Part shown: positions 1-7,955 of the stretch, in pieces
Numbering within the stretch: position 1 is the stretch's first letter
Layout of the letters: the number at the start of each line of letters is the position of its first letter
NCBI RefSeq assembly: GCF_014876775.1
Contig: NZ_CP062310.1
Location: forward strand, 1,561,847-1,625,846
DNA: 64,000 nucleotides
Direction of reading: 5' to 3'
From: Infirmifilum lucidum
Lineage (GTDB): Archaea; Thermoproteota; Thermoprotei; Thermofilales; Thermofilaceae
Translations under genes and position numbers: made by a program
Notes under the pieces: generated by a model
Told to the model about the DNA's origin: nothing
The model's database searches: none
The model's input: only the letters and a program-made list of their open reading frames with translations

Positions 1-2
1 CC

Positions 3-965
3 CGCAAGGACGTAAGGGTGGAGTTTATGAGCGAGGAGGAGGCGCTGGGTGCGGCCAGGAGTCAAGAGATAGTGGAGAGGGGGAGGGTGCTGGTCGTGGC
101 CAACAACCCCTACAGGGCCACCTGCATCTTCGAGAGGCTCAGCAGGAGGGGCTTGAAAGCGCTACTCCTCCACGGCAAGATGACCCCGTCGCACAAGAAG
201 AGGGTTCTCGGCCTAGTTGAGGAGATGGAGAGGCGCGGGGAGAGCTTCGTGCTCGTCGCCACGCAGGTCGTGGAGGCTGGCGTGGACGTGAGCTTCGACA
301 CCCTGGTTACGGATCCGGCGCCGGCGTACAGCCTCATCCAGAGGGCGGGGAGGGTTGCGAGGAGGCCGGCGGAGAGGAGCGGCAGGATCATAGTCGTCGA
401 GGACGGCCCGGCAGAGCCCTACGACAGAGTGAAGGTCTTGAGAACCCTCGAGTGGCTCGAGGAGAATCGCGACGTTTTCAACCCGCGAGTTCCGGGCACG
501 TACTCTGACTTGCTGGCCCGAGTCCACGGGAGCAGGTCAACCGAGGTTCTTCCGGGCAGCTCGAGGCTCAGCGGGGTCAAGCTCGAGCTCTTCGACCCCC
601 TGAGCAGGAGCTTCGACGTCTTCGAGGAAGTAGTCGAGATTGTCAAGAGGGAGCCTTTCCTAAGAGAGTTCAACCTACCCGTAGAGGTGGGCGGGGAGAC
701 CGTCCTCCTCACCCCCCGCGAGGCCTACGACCTCTACGAGCGGGGGCTCCTCCGAGTAGGCGGTGACGGGCTCGAAGGGGAGGAGCCGGGGGACGGTAGA
801 AAGGAAGGGATAGACTTCTACGAGCTGGCCAAGCAGGTGGCGCTCGGCAAGGATGTTAGACTGGAGTTCGCCGGCTCCTACGACCCCGTTAGGGGGCTGG
901 CAGAGTGCCGGGCGATAGATGACGAGAAGGGGTCAAGAGACAACAGAAAGGGAAGGGGGAGTTAG
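3..965 (+). CDS. cas3': CRISPR-associated helicase Cas3' (5' end outside window)
   Basis: This is the C-terminal RecA-like half of the DNA helicase that unwinds target DNA for type I CRISPR interference. The frame is open from base 3, so the N-terminal half (Walker A, DEAD box) lies upstream of the window; an apparent GTG start at 18 is internal. Visible helicase motifs are VATQVVEAGVDVSFD (motif V) and LIQRAGRVARR (motif VI). The C-terminal 150 residues are acidic and lysine-rich and less typical. The HD nuclease gene follows after 3 bases, so the two are one transcription unit. Helicase and nuclease as separate proteins is the usual split of subtype I-A. Family call is firm; subtype is inferred. 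Confidence 0.9.
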   Translation, partial: RKDVRVEFMSEEEALGAARSQEIVERGRVLVVANNPYRATCIFERLSRRGLKALLLHGKMTPSHKKRVLGLVEEMERRGESFVLVATQVVEAGVDVSFDTLVTDPAPAYSLIQRAGRVARRPAERSGRIIVVEDGPAEPYDRVKVLRTLEWLEENRDVFNPRVPGTYSDLLARVHGSRSTEVLPGSSRLSGVKLELFDPLSRSFDVFEEVVEIVKREPFLREFNLPVEVGGETVLLTPREAYDLYERGLLRVGGDGLEGEEPGDGRKEGIDFYELAKQVALGKDVRLEFAGSYDPVRGLAECRAIDDEKGSRDNRKGRGS

Positions 966-968
966 CGG

Positions 969-1688
969 GTGAGGGGGGCGGGCGTGGAGTGCGCGGCATA
1001 CTTCAAGGACGGCCAGCCGGTTCAGTCGATGAGGGAGCACGTGCTCGGGGGGCTCGGCTACATCGAGAGGAACTACCTCTCGCGCAACTACGGCGCGTAC
1101 CTCTCGCGGCTAGCCAGGGCGGCGGGGCTCGGGGCCGACGAGGCGCTCGCCCGGAGGGCCCTCGTGGCGTCTTACGTGCTCCACGACGCCGGCAAGCTGC
1201 TGGAGTACTTCCAGAGGAGGCGCAAGGACTTCAGGGGGCACGAGTTTTTCTCGGCCGCTATCGTCGTGCGCTGCTGCGGGCTGGAGGGCCTGGAGCGCGC
1301 CGCGGCTATTGCCGTGCTGCTACACCACCACACAATGCAGCGCGACGTCGGCTACCGCGGGAGCAATATCAGGATGAGGGAGGAGTGCGCGGCGGAGCTG
1401 GAGCGGATCCTCGAGGAGCACGCCGGCATCCGGGCCGTGCTGCCGCGGGAGCTGAGCGTGCAGGAGGTCAAAAGGGTGAGTGAGGACTTGCTCAGTATCA
1501 AGTACGATGACTGGCCCCTGGTGAGGGTCGTCTACGCCATCCTGGAGCCCCTCACTCTCGCCGACCACTACGCGGCTAGGCTTAGGGGCGGTGAGGGGAC
1601 TCTTCTGGGCGGCGAGGCCGAGAGGGTCGAGCGCGCCATCGCGTCGTTGCGGCTGAGCTTCTCCGCGACCGGGCTATCGCGGCCCTGA
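969..1688 (+). CDS. cas3'': CRISPR-associated HD nuclease Cas3''
   Basis: A 239-residue stand-alone HD-domain nuclease that degrades target DNA with Cas3' during type I CRISPR interference. Metal-binding motifs are visible in order: an early H in MREHVLGGLGY, the HD pair in YVLHDAGK near residue 75, then GHEFFSA and LLHHHTMQ. Its size fits separate Cas3'' proteins. It begins with GTG 3 bases after the stop of cas3', implying translational coupling. It is the last cas gene visible; no CRISPR repeats or further cas genes follow, so it ends the operon. Confidence 0.9.
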   Translation: MRGAGVECAAYFKDGQPVQSMREHVLGGLGYIERNYLSRNYGAYLSRLARAAGLGADEALARRALVASYVLHDAGKLLEYFQRRRKDFRGHEFFSAAIVVRCCGLEGLERAAAIAVLLHHHTMQRDVGYRGSNIRMREECAAELERILEEHAGIRAVLPRELSVQEVKRVSEDLLSIKYDDWPLVRVVYAILEPLTLADHYAARLRGGEGTLLGGEAERVERAIASLRLSFSATGLSRP

Positions 1689-1832
1689 CCGGGTACGGCT
1701 GGCCGAGGGCGGGGGGCTGGGCCAGTCCTGCCCAAAGCGAGGGAGAACTGGGAGTCGGAGTGCGGAAAGGCGTGAGAGAGGGCGTCGTGGAGGGGGCCGC
1801 CGGGAGGGCTCGGAGGGGCAGGCGGCTGGTTT

Positions 1833-1902
1833 TTGTCCCAGTATTGTCCCAAACGATCTCTGAAAATAAAGTAACGACGTGTTTTATTTTCATTTGTCCC
1901 AA
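1833..1902. repeat. Inverted repeat with flanking TTGTCCCA direct repeats
   Basis: In the 384-base gap after cas3'' there is a perfect 10-bp inverted repeat, TGAAAATAAA at 1861-1870 and its complement at 1883-1892, separated by 12 bases. The word TTGTCCCA occurs three times around it, at 1833, 1844 and 1894. The stretch is AT-rich within GC-rich DNA. It could be a terminator for the cas operon, a regulator site, or a transposon trace. No CRISPR repeat array and no gene was seen elsewhere in 1689-2072. Confidence 0.5.
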
Positions 1903-2072
1903 CCTATTTCAACGCATTTATGTAAAGTAAACCAGGACAGTTTGTGGAGGGCCGGGGGGCTTGGGCGGGCTGGCAGCTGCTGGCCACGGCCTGAAAGCTC
2001 TCCTGTGCTGGCCCATGCCGCGCTCGTGGCTGTGGTAGTCACTTTTTTTATCGTGGTTTTCCTCCTTGTCTT

Positions 2073-2879
2073 GTGATGATGGCGAGGGGCCACGTCGGGC
2101 TGGCTCTTGCGCTGTACTCCCTTTTCCTGGCCCTCTACCCCGGCAGGCTCTCCGACATGTACGTCTTCATCTTAATGATGGTGTACGTCGGCTTTGCCAC
2201 GCTGCCGGACATCGACATAAGGCTGCTGGTAAAGCACAGGGGGGTCACGCACAGCCTGGTCGGCGCCGTGCTCTCGGGGCTCTTCGGCTTGGCGATAACG
2301 TACCCGGCTTACCCGAACCGCCTGGACTACGCGCTGGTCAGCTTCGCCGGGGGCTTCGCGGCGACGCTCACGCACATGCTCGGCGACGTGTTCACCTACA
2401 GCAAGTTCAAGCCGCTCTACCCGCTCTCCCACAAGGAGGTCGCCCTCGGGCTGTTCGCGTCATCCGACCCGAGGGTGAACAACATCCTCGCGAGGGCCGG
2501 GCTCTCGGCGTTCACTGTAGCGTTCATGCACAAGGCAATGGTCGACACCGGGGTGTACGAGAACATACCTCTAGGCGCAGCGTTGCTGTGGGCAGTAACG
2601 CTGGGTGCTGTAGGCGCAGTACTCTCCGGTCAGTCCCCCAGGGCTGTGTCCAGCAGGCTCTTGAAGGCAGTGGAGCTTGCGCCCAACCCCCCGACTGCCA
2701 GGCGCGCCCGGTCAGCAGACGACTACTTCAAGAGAGTGGACGACTACTACAGGAGCATTGAGAGGTCGTTGAACAACTACTATAGGAGTGTCGAGAGGTC
2801 GTTGAGCGATTACTATAGGAGCTTCGAGAGCTCGTTTAGCGGCTCTACAGGGGGCAGGAAGAGGAGGAAGAGAAAATAG
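2073..2879 (+). CDS. YdjM/DUF457-like membrane metal-dependent hydrolase
   Basis: A multi-pass membrane protein of about 266 residues related to the YdjM/DUF457 family of putative membrane-bound metal hydrolases. Family signs are the N-terminal ARGHVGLALALY, LPDIDIR, and RGVTHSLVGAV, followed by several hydrophobic segments and a conserved H/D-containing stretch (THMLGDVFT). The substrate is unknown for the family. GTG 2073, ATG 2076 and ATG 2079 are consecutive possible starts; ATG 2079 gives MARGHVG and fits the family best. The C-terminal 45 residues are odd: a tandem YYRSxERSL repeat rich in Y, R and S, ending in a lysine/arginine tail. It stands alone. Confidence 0.75.
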   Translation: MMMARGHVGLALALYSLFLALYPGRLSDMYVFILMMVYVGFATLPDIDIRLLVKHRGVTHSLVGAVLSGLFGLAITYPAYPNRLDYALVSFAGGFAATLTHMLGDVFTYSKFKPLYPLSHKEVALGLFASSDPRVNNILARAGLSAFTVAFMHKAMVDTGVYENIPLGAALLWAVTLGAVGAVLSGQSPRAVSSRLLKAVELAPNPPTARRARSADDYFKRVDDYYRSIERSLNNYYRSVERSLSDYYRSFESSFSGSTGGRKRRKRK

Positions 2880-3339
2880 GAGTATTTTCCCGTTTTCTTT
2901 TTCCTCAGCTTTCCGATAAGTATACAGGTGTTCTAGGGTGTGCTGGGCTTTAGCCTAGAACTTTTACGAGCAATCCTGCGGTTGTAGGGGCCCGTCGCCG
3001 TGGAGCGCGGGGGCTCAGGTGGGCCATTCCAGACGGGGGTGTTGCCGGGATCCTGGGGGCTGGCGCTAGCGAGTAACGGGCAGCAAGGCATATTTACCCG
3101 TTTTTAAAATGGAAACATAGTGGAGGCTTGCTTGTCCAGAATCTCTAACTGGATGAGTGCTGGAGCGATGAATGATTTAAAGCTATTAATTTTACAAACA
3201 ATTACTCAAATACGTGTTCTCTTGTAAAAAGTAAAATGGCCATTGCAAACTAGCTTTAAAATGGAATTAAAAACTAGGATTTTATGATCAAAATGCAAAA
3301 CTCTTATCAGCGAGGGCCTCTGCTAGAGCCACGATAAGC
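2880..3339. other. 460-base gap with two hairpins, possible small RNA
   Basis: No protein gene is supported here. A TATA-like AAGTATAC lies at about 2918. It is followed by an inverted repeat, GTTCTAGG at 2930-2937 pairing with CCTAGAAC at 2954-2961. A second one pairs AACGGG with CCCGTT and runs straight into TTTTT at about 3076-3105, the shape of an intrinsic terminator. The span 2920-3105 could be a small RNA, or the hairpins could be terminators of the upstream gene. From 3110 to 3300 the DNA is very AT-rich and probably holds the promoter of the next gene. Confidence 0.3.
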
Positions 3340-3480
3340 ATGAAGGCGTTGGTGAGAGTACTACTGGAGCAGCTGAAGAGCCCCGCCATACTAGTCCCGC
3401 TCGTGCTACTAGTGCTCTCCGCGGCCACGGGCCTCGCAGACCCCAAGAACGACCCGTTTCCCACTCCCAACCAGGGGTAA
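3340..3480 (+). CDS. Small membrane peptide, 46 residues, unknown function
   Basis: A short open frame with ATG at 3340 and TAA at 3478-3480. The product has a basic N-terminus (MKALVRVLLEQLKSP), one hydrophobic helix (AILVPLVLLVLSAATGLA, residues about 15-32), and a short hydrophilic tail DPKNDPFPTPNQG. It could be a signal-anchored membrane peptide or a small secreted peptide. A TATA-like CTCTTATC at 3303-3310 is correctly spaced for a leaderless start. It lies just upstream of a helix-turn-helix gene, in the same direction. I do not recognise it. The sensible amino-acid pattern, promoter spacing and position support a real gene, but the length is short. Confidence 0.5.
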   Translation: MKALVRVLLEQLKSPAILVPLVLLVLSAATGLADPKNDPFPTPNQG

Positions 3481-3504
3481 GGCTTAAATTATCGTTTTCT
3501 TTTT

Positions 3505-4515
3505 TTGTCTTCGGATTCGGTTATGGGCTTTAGGGTTGACGTTGAGAGACTACTTTACGCCCTTCCATACTCCAGGACTCTGCGCGAGCTCGCGAGAAAC
3601 TCGAAGGTATCGCACACGGCGGCTAGGCGCATTGTAAGAGAGCTGTCCACAGAAGGCGCGTTCAGGTTCGTTCCGGACGACTCCTTCTACGGCTTGACTA
3701 GGCTCGTGGCGTTCGTGGACAGGGTGCCAAGGAGGCTCCCCTTCACCACCACGGGCGTGAGGTCGCTAGTGTCTCAGGAAGGCATGCACACGCTGGTGAT
3801 GGCATACCTGCCCGAGGCGCTGGCGGGCAAGTACGTCGAGAGCCTCTCGGAGGAGGCCGGCGTGCTGGAGTGGTTTGTCACGAGGGACTACGTGGCGTGG
3901 CTGCCGAGGCCCGAGTTGAGGGGTGTGTCGCCCGGGGAGTTTGACGGCCTCGTTGACAGGGCCCCGGAGTACATACCGCCGAGGACGAACCTCAGGCCTC
4001 TCGCTGTCCCGGATCAGATAGACCTTGTGCTGCTGTGGGGCAAGCTGCTGATGGGGCCTTTCGCGAGGCCGACGGAGATATACAGCAGGGCTTCCCGGGA
4101 GGAGGGGCTACCCGCGGTGTCCAAGCAGGTGCTGAGCTACCACTACAGGGCCCACGTGCAGCCCGGCTGGAGGTACAGCACGTACTTCAAGTACATCAGT
4201 AGCGAGGAGCTGCCGTTCGTGGCGTACTACGTGAGGGGCAGGGAGGCCGAGAGGGTTGCCAGGGCGCTGGCGCTGCTACCGAACCTCGGGATGTCCCTGA
4301 TAGGGGACGGGAGGGCGCTGTACATGGGGCAGTTGCAGTGCAGGTACCATACGCTGTTTGCGGAGATACCGCAGTCGTACGGCGTGGAGGCTACGCTGAT
4401 GTTCATGAAGCTAGATCTTCGCCTCGACGTGCCCAGGCTATGGCGCCTGCTCGACGCCGAGCATAGGAAGTGGCGCTGGGTCGAGGAGAAGGTCGAGGTC
4501 AGGGCCAGGCACTAA
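3505..4515 (+). CDS. Helix-turn-helix regulator, archaeal family with a paralogue at 49.7 kb
   Basis: A 336-residue protein with an N-terminal helix-turn-helix at about residues 20-50 (LRELARNSKVSHTAARRIVREL), resembling Lrp/AsnC-type DNA-binding domains, and a long C-terminal domain of unknown function. It shares layout and motifs with the protein encoded at 49726-50685: a PDxxD start to the second domain, and LSYHYRAHVQPGW here against VEYHFRRHVKPLW there. Starts TTG 3505 and ATG 3523 are both possible; CTTAAATTA at 3483 is the likely TATA box and favours the 3505-3523 area. Probably a transcription factor; its ligand is unknown. It may control the small peptide gene just upstream. Confidence 0.65.
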   Translation: MSSDSVMGFRVDVERLLYALPYSRTLRELARNSKVSHTAARRIVRELSTEGAFRFVPDDSFYGLTRLVAFVDRVPRRLPFTTTGVRSLVSQEGMHTLVMAYLPEALAGKYVESLSEEAGVLEWFVTRDYVAWLPRPELRGVSPGEFDGLVDRAPEYIPPRTNLRPLAVPDQIDLVLLWGKLLMGPFARPTEIYSRASREEGLPAVSKQVLSYHYRAHVQPGWRYSTYFKYISSEELPFVAYYVRGREAERVARALALLPNLGMSLIGDGRALYMGQLQCRYHTLFAEIPQSYGVEATLMFMKLDLRLDVPRLWRLLDAEHRKWRWVEEKVEVRARH

Positions 4516-4885
4516 AACACCAATATATTATTTTATTTCTTAGGTTATTTTTGCTACTCCCTGGCTCGGCCTGGCGCTCTCCTCGGGCTCTCTTGGGCCC
4601 TGGCGGCCTGGGCTCCGTCTTCCCGGGGGTCTTGGAGCGAAGGCACCCGTAGGCGCCACCTGGCTTATCGCCGTGCGGCTCAGCCCCTCGAGGCCACTAC
4701 CTATGCTCCTCGGGCGGGTTGGAGAAGTCGAGGCCGGTGTCGCTGAGCGCTACTCTAGCCATGAAGGCGTAGGGAGAGAAGCTTTGCTCGGCCCTGGTGC
4801 TGGGTGTGGGGTGCCTGCTGTCTGCCGCTCTTCTCCCAGCGCGCTACGCTTATCAGCCCCGCTCTCCAGTTCTAGCCGGGTTCGT
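4516..4885. other. 370-base stretch without a supported gene
   Basis: An AT-rich start (4516-4555) is followed by GC-rich sequence with open frames that look like chance. The frame entering acylphosphatase is open from 4673, but its first 71 residues lack family similarity and are compositionally random. ATGAAGGCG at 4759 resembles the start of the small gene at 3340 but meets a stop at its fourth codon. Confidence 0.5.
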
Positions 4886-5179
4886 ATGGGCTCGGGCGGG
4901 CAGGGGAACGTGAGAGCCCACGTCTACGTCTCGGGCTTCGTGCAGGGCGTGGGCTTCCGCTACTCGATGCTGAGGGTGGCGAGGGCCGCGGGCGTGAGGG
5001 GCTGGGTCAGGAACCTCAGGGACGGGAGGGTTGAGGCAGTGCTGGAGGGCCCCGAGGACGCCGTCATGAGGGTCATCGAGTGGGCCCGCAGGGGCCCTCC
5101 GGGGGCCTGGGTTGAGAGAGTCGAGGTCGTCTGGGAGCCCTACAGGGGCGAGTTCGAGGGCTTCGAGGTAGTGTACTAG
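4886..5179 (+). CDS. acyP: Acylphosphatase
   Basis: A 97-residue soluble enzyme that hydrolyses acyl-phosphate bonds. The ferredoxin-like family signature is clear: [14 protein letters not shown] with the phosphate-binding arginine near residue 24, and [17 protein letters not shown] with the catalytic asparagine. ATG 4886 was chosen because it gives a near-standard length; the longer open frame back to 4673 adds 71 unrelated residues. It is a single gene, tail-to-tail with the Band 7 gene. Confidence 0.92.
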   Translation: MGSGGQGNVRAHVYVSGFVQGVGFRYSMLRVARAAGVRGWVRNLRDGRVEAVLEGPEDAVMRVIEWARRGPPGAWVERVEVVWEPYRGEFEGFEVVY

Positions 5180-5233
5180 CGACAGTACTACTGGGTAGTA
5201 TTTTCCAGCTTTTCTCGCGTCTGTGTAGCCGTG

Positions 5234-6232
5234 CTAGGGCTTCTTCTGCCCGGGCTGTACTATTATGGGCGTGGCCTGTGCTCCGGGTACTGTCACTATC
5301 ACGGTCGCCCCCGCTCTCGCGACCTCCTGTAGGCCCAGCATGTAGAGGTATATCCTCGCGAGTTCCGTGTCGTTGTACTGCGAGACTACGTAGTGGAGCG
5401 CCGCGCGGGTGGCGTTGGCCTTGAGGAGGAGGCTCTTGGCCTCGGCCTGCGCTACCGTGAGCGTGGCGTTGGCCTGGGCCTCGGCCTCCAGGACTCTCTT
5501 CGTGTAGTTCGCTCTGGCGAGCTCCTCTATCCTCTGCCTCTCGTACATCGCCCTTATCGCCTGCTGCTGGGCTGCTATTTTCTGGTTTATCGCGGAGGCT
5601 ATCTCGGGCGGGAGGATGAAGTTCAGGATGTTCACCTCCAGGACCTTCACGCGCCCCGCGAGCTTGCCCTCCCTGCTCACTGCCTCCAGGTAGGCTGTCT
5701 GTATCCTCCTGGATATAACGTCCCGGTTCGTTATGAGCTCGTCCAGGCTGACCTTAGATATCTCGTCCCTGATTATCTGCCTCATGAGGGGCACCATGAG
5801 CCTGTCGTCGTAGTCGACGTTGGGGAAGTCGCGTACGAGCTGGTCGAACGTCGAGGGCTCCACCTGGTACCTCACGACGACCTCGACTGTGACGCTAACG
5901 CCGTCGCGCGTCAGCACTGTCGGCGGGACGTGCACCCACTGCTTGACGGCGGCCTCAGCCTGCGCGAACTCTATGGTCTCGACTGCCGTCGAGTCCTTGA
6001 CGACGTACGCCCAGGGGGCCTTCAGGAAGACTGCGGGGCCCAGGATGGGCCTGGAGACCGTGCCGAAGAGCGGGTCGACGACTACAGCCACCTCGCTGAC
6101 GCCGAGCGTCACGGTCGAGGCCGCGAGCACCAGCACTGCCACGCCCGTAGCGAGTAGGGCCGCTACGAGTAGCGCCAAAGGAGGCACGCGGGGCTTGCTA
6201 CGTGCCTTAACCTTAATCCACTCCTCCCCCAT
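5234..6232 (-). CDS. SPFH/Band 7 membrane protein (stomatin/prohibitin-like)
   Basis: A 332-residue protein with one N-terminal membrane helix (about residues 17-38), a Band 7/SPFH domain (about 45-230), then an alanine/glutamate/glutamine-rich coiled coil (about 225-285) typical of stomatin and prohibitin relatives. Such proteins form large membrane-attached oligomers and often support membrane proteases. No NfeD-like protease partner is next to it, so its partner is unknown. ATG 6232 gives a cytosolic leader before the anchor. AAATATAGG about 35 bases upstream on the minus strand may be its TATA box. Confidence 0.85.
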   Translation of the reverse strand: MGEEWIKVKARSKPRVPPLALLVAALLATGVAVLVLAASTVTLGVSEVAVVVDPLFGTVSRPILGPAVFLKAPWAYVVKDSTAVETIEFAQAEAAVKQWVHVPPTVLTRDGVSVTVEVVVRYQVEPSTFDQLVRDFPNVDYDDRLMVPLMRQIIRDEISKVSLDELITNRDVISRRIQTAYLEAVSREGKLAGRVKVLEVNILNFILPPEIASAINQKIAAQQQAIRAMYERQRIEELARANYTKRVLEAEAQANATLTVAQAEAKSLLLKANATRAALHYVVSQYNDTELARIYLYMLGLQEVARAGATVIVTVPGAQATPIIVQPGQKKP

Positions 6233-7017
6233 CCCCGCACCCGCGTTAAGAGTGCTGTCTGCGCGCCTATATTTCTGTAGCGCCTGGCAGCGAGCCTCCG
6301 CGCCGCTACCCAGGTGGAGGCTCGGCTACACCAAAGTACTGAAGAGAGCGGTCTCCTCGTGTCGGCAGAGATTAATAGACCCCTATCCGCCTTCGCGGCG
6401 ATTCCCGGCCCGATGAGGAAGTTGTAGGTCGGCAGTGCGCATGCGACGCTCTGAGGGTCTTGTACGTTAAGTAGCTCCTGTTCTTGAGAATGATTGACGC
6501 GTCTGCGATGTATTTTCGCCATAGGCGCTAGGCAGGTGCTCTGCCTACTAACCTTTTGCGGAGAGTTCCCGGCGAGCCCCGCGCCGTTTTTGCGCACACG
6601 TGGCGTACCCGGGTCATGGCGTCGTGGAGAATAGGAGCCGCCGTTATGAGGAGGTCGGTCTCGAAGGCGGTTCTAGAGCTGCCCGGGGTACGGGGGAGTC
6701 GCACGCCTGTGGCGCTCAGCGGGAGCCGGACAGGAACCCACTCGGGGTGGTAGCGCTCGGGGCTTTCGGGCCCATGCCCGGTTCCTTCAAGAGGTTTTTG
6801 AGGCCTACACGTGCGGTCACGAAGGCTTTAAGGCCTCGCGGGATCTGGAGGAGAGCTACTCTGCTCTGGTGCAGTGCGTAGCTGGAGCAGTTTGAGCGGA
6901 CTTTAGCCTGTAAATCTGGGCTTTGGTTCAAGCCTCACGGGCCTCGGGCAGTCGCTCGGCGGGCTTTACTAGAGTGATAGGTAAGGTTAAAATACACTGT
7001 TTTACATTCTATTCAAC
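6233..7017. other. 785-base gap with one strong inverted repeat
   Basis: No convincing protein or RNA gene. There is a perfect 9-bp inverted repeat, CGAGCCTCC at 6291-6299 and GGAGGCTCG at 6316-6324, with a 16-base loop. A run near 6870-6945 resembles parts of a tRNA (GTAGCTGGAGC and GGTTCAAGCC) but cannot be folded into a tRNA. The last 40 bases hold the promoter of the vapB-like gene (TTAAAATAC at about 6986). Confidence 0.4.
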
Positions 7018-7263
7018 GTGGGCAGGAGGAGCTACGTAAAGCTATCCTCAAAGGGGCAGATAGTCATCCCCGCGGAGATTAGGAGGGAGCTCGGCTTGAC
7101 GGCCGGCGATAGGATTATCGTGGAGAGGGTGGGAGACGCGATACTCCTGCGGCCCGTCGTCAGGCTCTCGAAGCTGATGGGGGTCGACAGAATAGAGGGG
7201 GCGTCCGAGGAAGTCGAGAGGATGCGGGCGGAGTGGGACAGGGAGTTTGAGGGGCGCGCATGA
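7018..7263 (+). CDS. vapB: AbrB/SpoVT-type antitoxin of a VapBC pair
   Basis: An 81-residue protein with a swapped-hairpin AbrB DNA-binding domain: SSKGQIVIPAEIRRELGL at residues 9-26, followed by GDRIIVE. The C-terminal half (EEVERMRAEWDREFEG) is the likely toxin-binding tail. It should neutralise the adjacent VapC and repress the shared promoter. GTG 7018 lies about 30 bases after TTAAAATAC, fitting a leaderless start. Its last 4 bases overlap the toxin start, the usual coupled arrangement. Confidence 0.88.
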   Translation: MGRRSYVKLSSKGQIVIPAEIRRELGLTAGDRIIVERVGDAILLRPVVRLSKLMGVDRIEGASEEVERMRAEWDREFEGRA

Positions 7264-7649
7264 AGTACCTCTTCGACACAAAGGCTCTCGTAGCTTTCTT
7301 CAACGGGGAGGAGGGGTGTGAGCGCGTCAGGGAGTTGCTGAGGGACGTGGAGGGCGGCGCCGCGGAGGGCTATGTGAGCGCAGTCACCCTGACGGAGCTG
7401 TACTACCTCTACGCGAGGAGGGCCGGGGCTGGCGTCGCCAGGAGGAGAGTAGAGCAAGTCCTCCTCTCGGACTTGAAGGTCATCCCGGTGGACGAGCACG
7501 TCGCCCTGAAAGCTGGGGAGTTCAAGTCCAGGTCTGTTCCGATCGCAGACGCCTTAATAGCGGCAAGCGCCTCTATCGTGGGTGCTAGGGTCGTGACGGA
7601 CGACGAGCACTTCGAGAAGCTAGGCGTCGAGGTGGAGAAATTTAGGTAA
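7260..7649 (+). CDS. vapC: VapC toxin, PIN-domain ribonuclease
   Basis: A 129-residue PIN-domain protein, expected to cleave RNA when freed from its antitoxin. The acidic metal-binding residues are visible: D6 in LFDTKALVAF, E46 in TLTELYYLY, D97 in PIADALIAA, and D114/D115 in VVTDDEHF. Length and motif spacing are standard. ATG 7260 overlaps the vapB stop by 4 bases (ATGA). Confidence 0.9.
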   Translation: MKYLFDTKALVAFFNGEEGCERVRELLRDVEGGAAEGYVSAVTLTELYYLYARRAGAGVARRRVEQVLLSDLKVIPVDEHVALKAGEFKSRSVPIADALIAASASIVGARVVTDDEHFEKLGVEVEKFR

Positions 7650-7955
7650 GGAGGCGAGAAGTTAGGCCTCTCCGGCCAGCCTCTATTCTTGCACGGAGGC
7701 CAGCCGATCCTCCAGCATGCTAGCGCGGGAGACCGGGTGGGGGAAGGAAGACCCAGAGAACTGTGGCGCCGCGCGCCCTAACTCTAACCTACCCGCCCTC
7801 CGACTGCCGTTTCAGCCGCGTTCGCTGAAGCAGGGTCTTTGGGCCAAGTATCCTGGTGGCTTCAGCTGCGCGTCCAAGCCGGGCCCGGCAGCGCTGGGGT
7901 TCTAGAGCCACAACTCTACCGGTAAGAGGCGCCCTAAAGGGCGTTGCGGTTCCCA
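7650..7955. other. 306-base gap between convergent genes, nothing recognised
   Basis: Between vapC and the 3' end of the minus-strand cyclodeaminase gene I find no gene, repeat or RNA signal that stands out. Confidence 0.5.

Noticed and set aside
1689..2072. CRISPR array or leader behind cas3''
   Set aside because: No repeat of 24 bases or more with regular spacers; only 8-base words recur.
2066..2761. 231-residue frame overlapping the YdjM-like gene
   Set aside because: Arg/Gly/His-rich shadow in another phase; the 2073 frame has membrane helices and family motifs.
5393..6157. 254-residue plus-strand frame over the Band 7 gene
   Set aside because: Antisense shadow without family features; the minus-strand product is a clear SPFH protein.
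6409..6456. C/D-box guide RNA (GATGAG and CTGA)
   Set aside because: The C box is imperfect and no C' or D' boxes are found; such short words occur by chance.
6870..6945. tRNA-like words (GTAGCTGGAGC, GGTTCAAGCC)
   Set aside because: No acceptor or anticodon stem pairs, the T-arm does not fold, and GGTTCAAGCC is part of the plain hairpin GGCTT/AAGCC.
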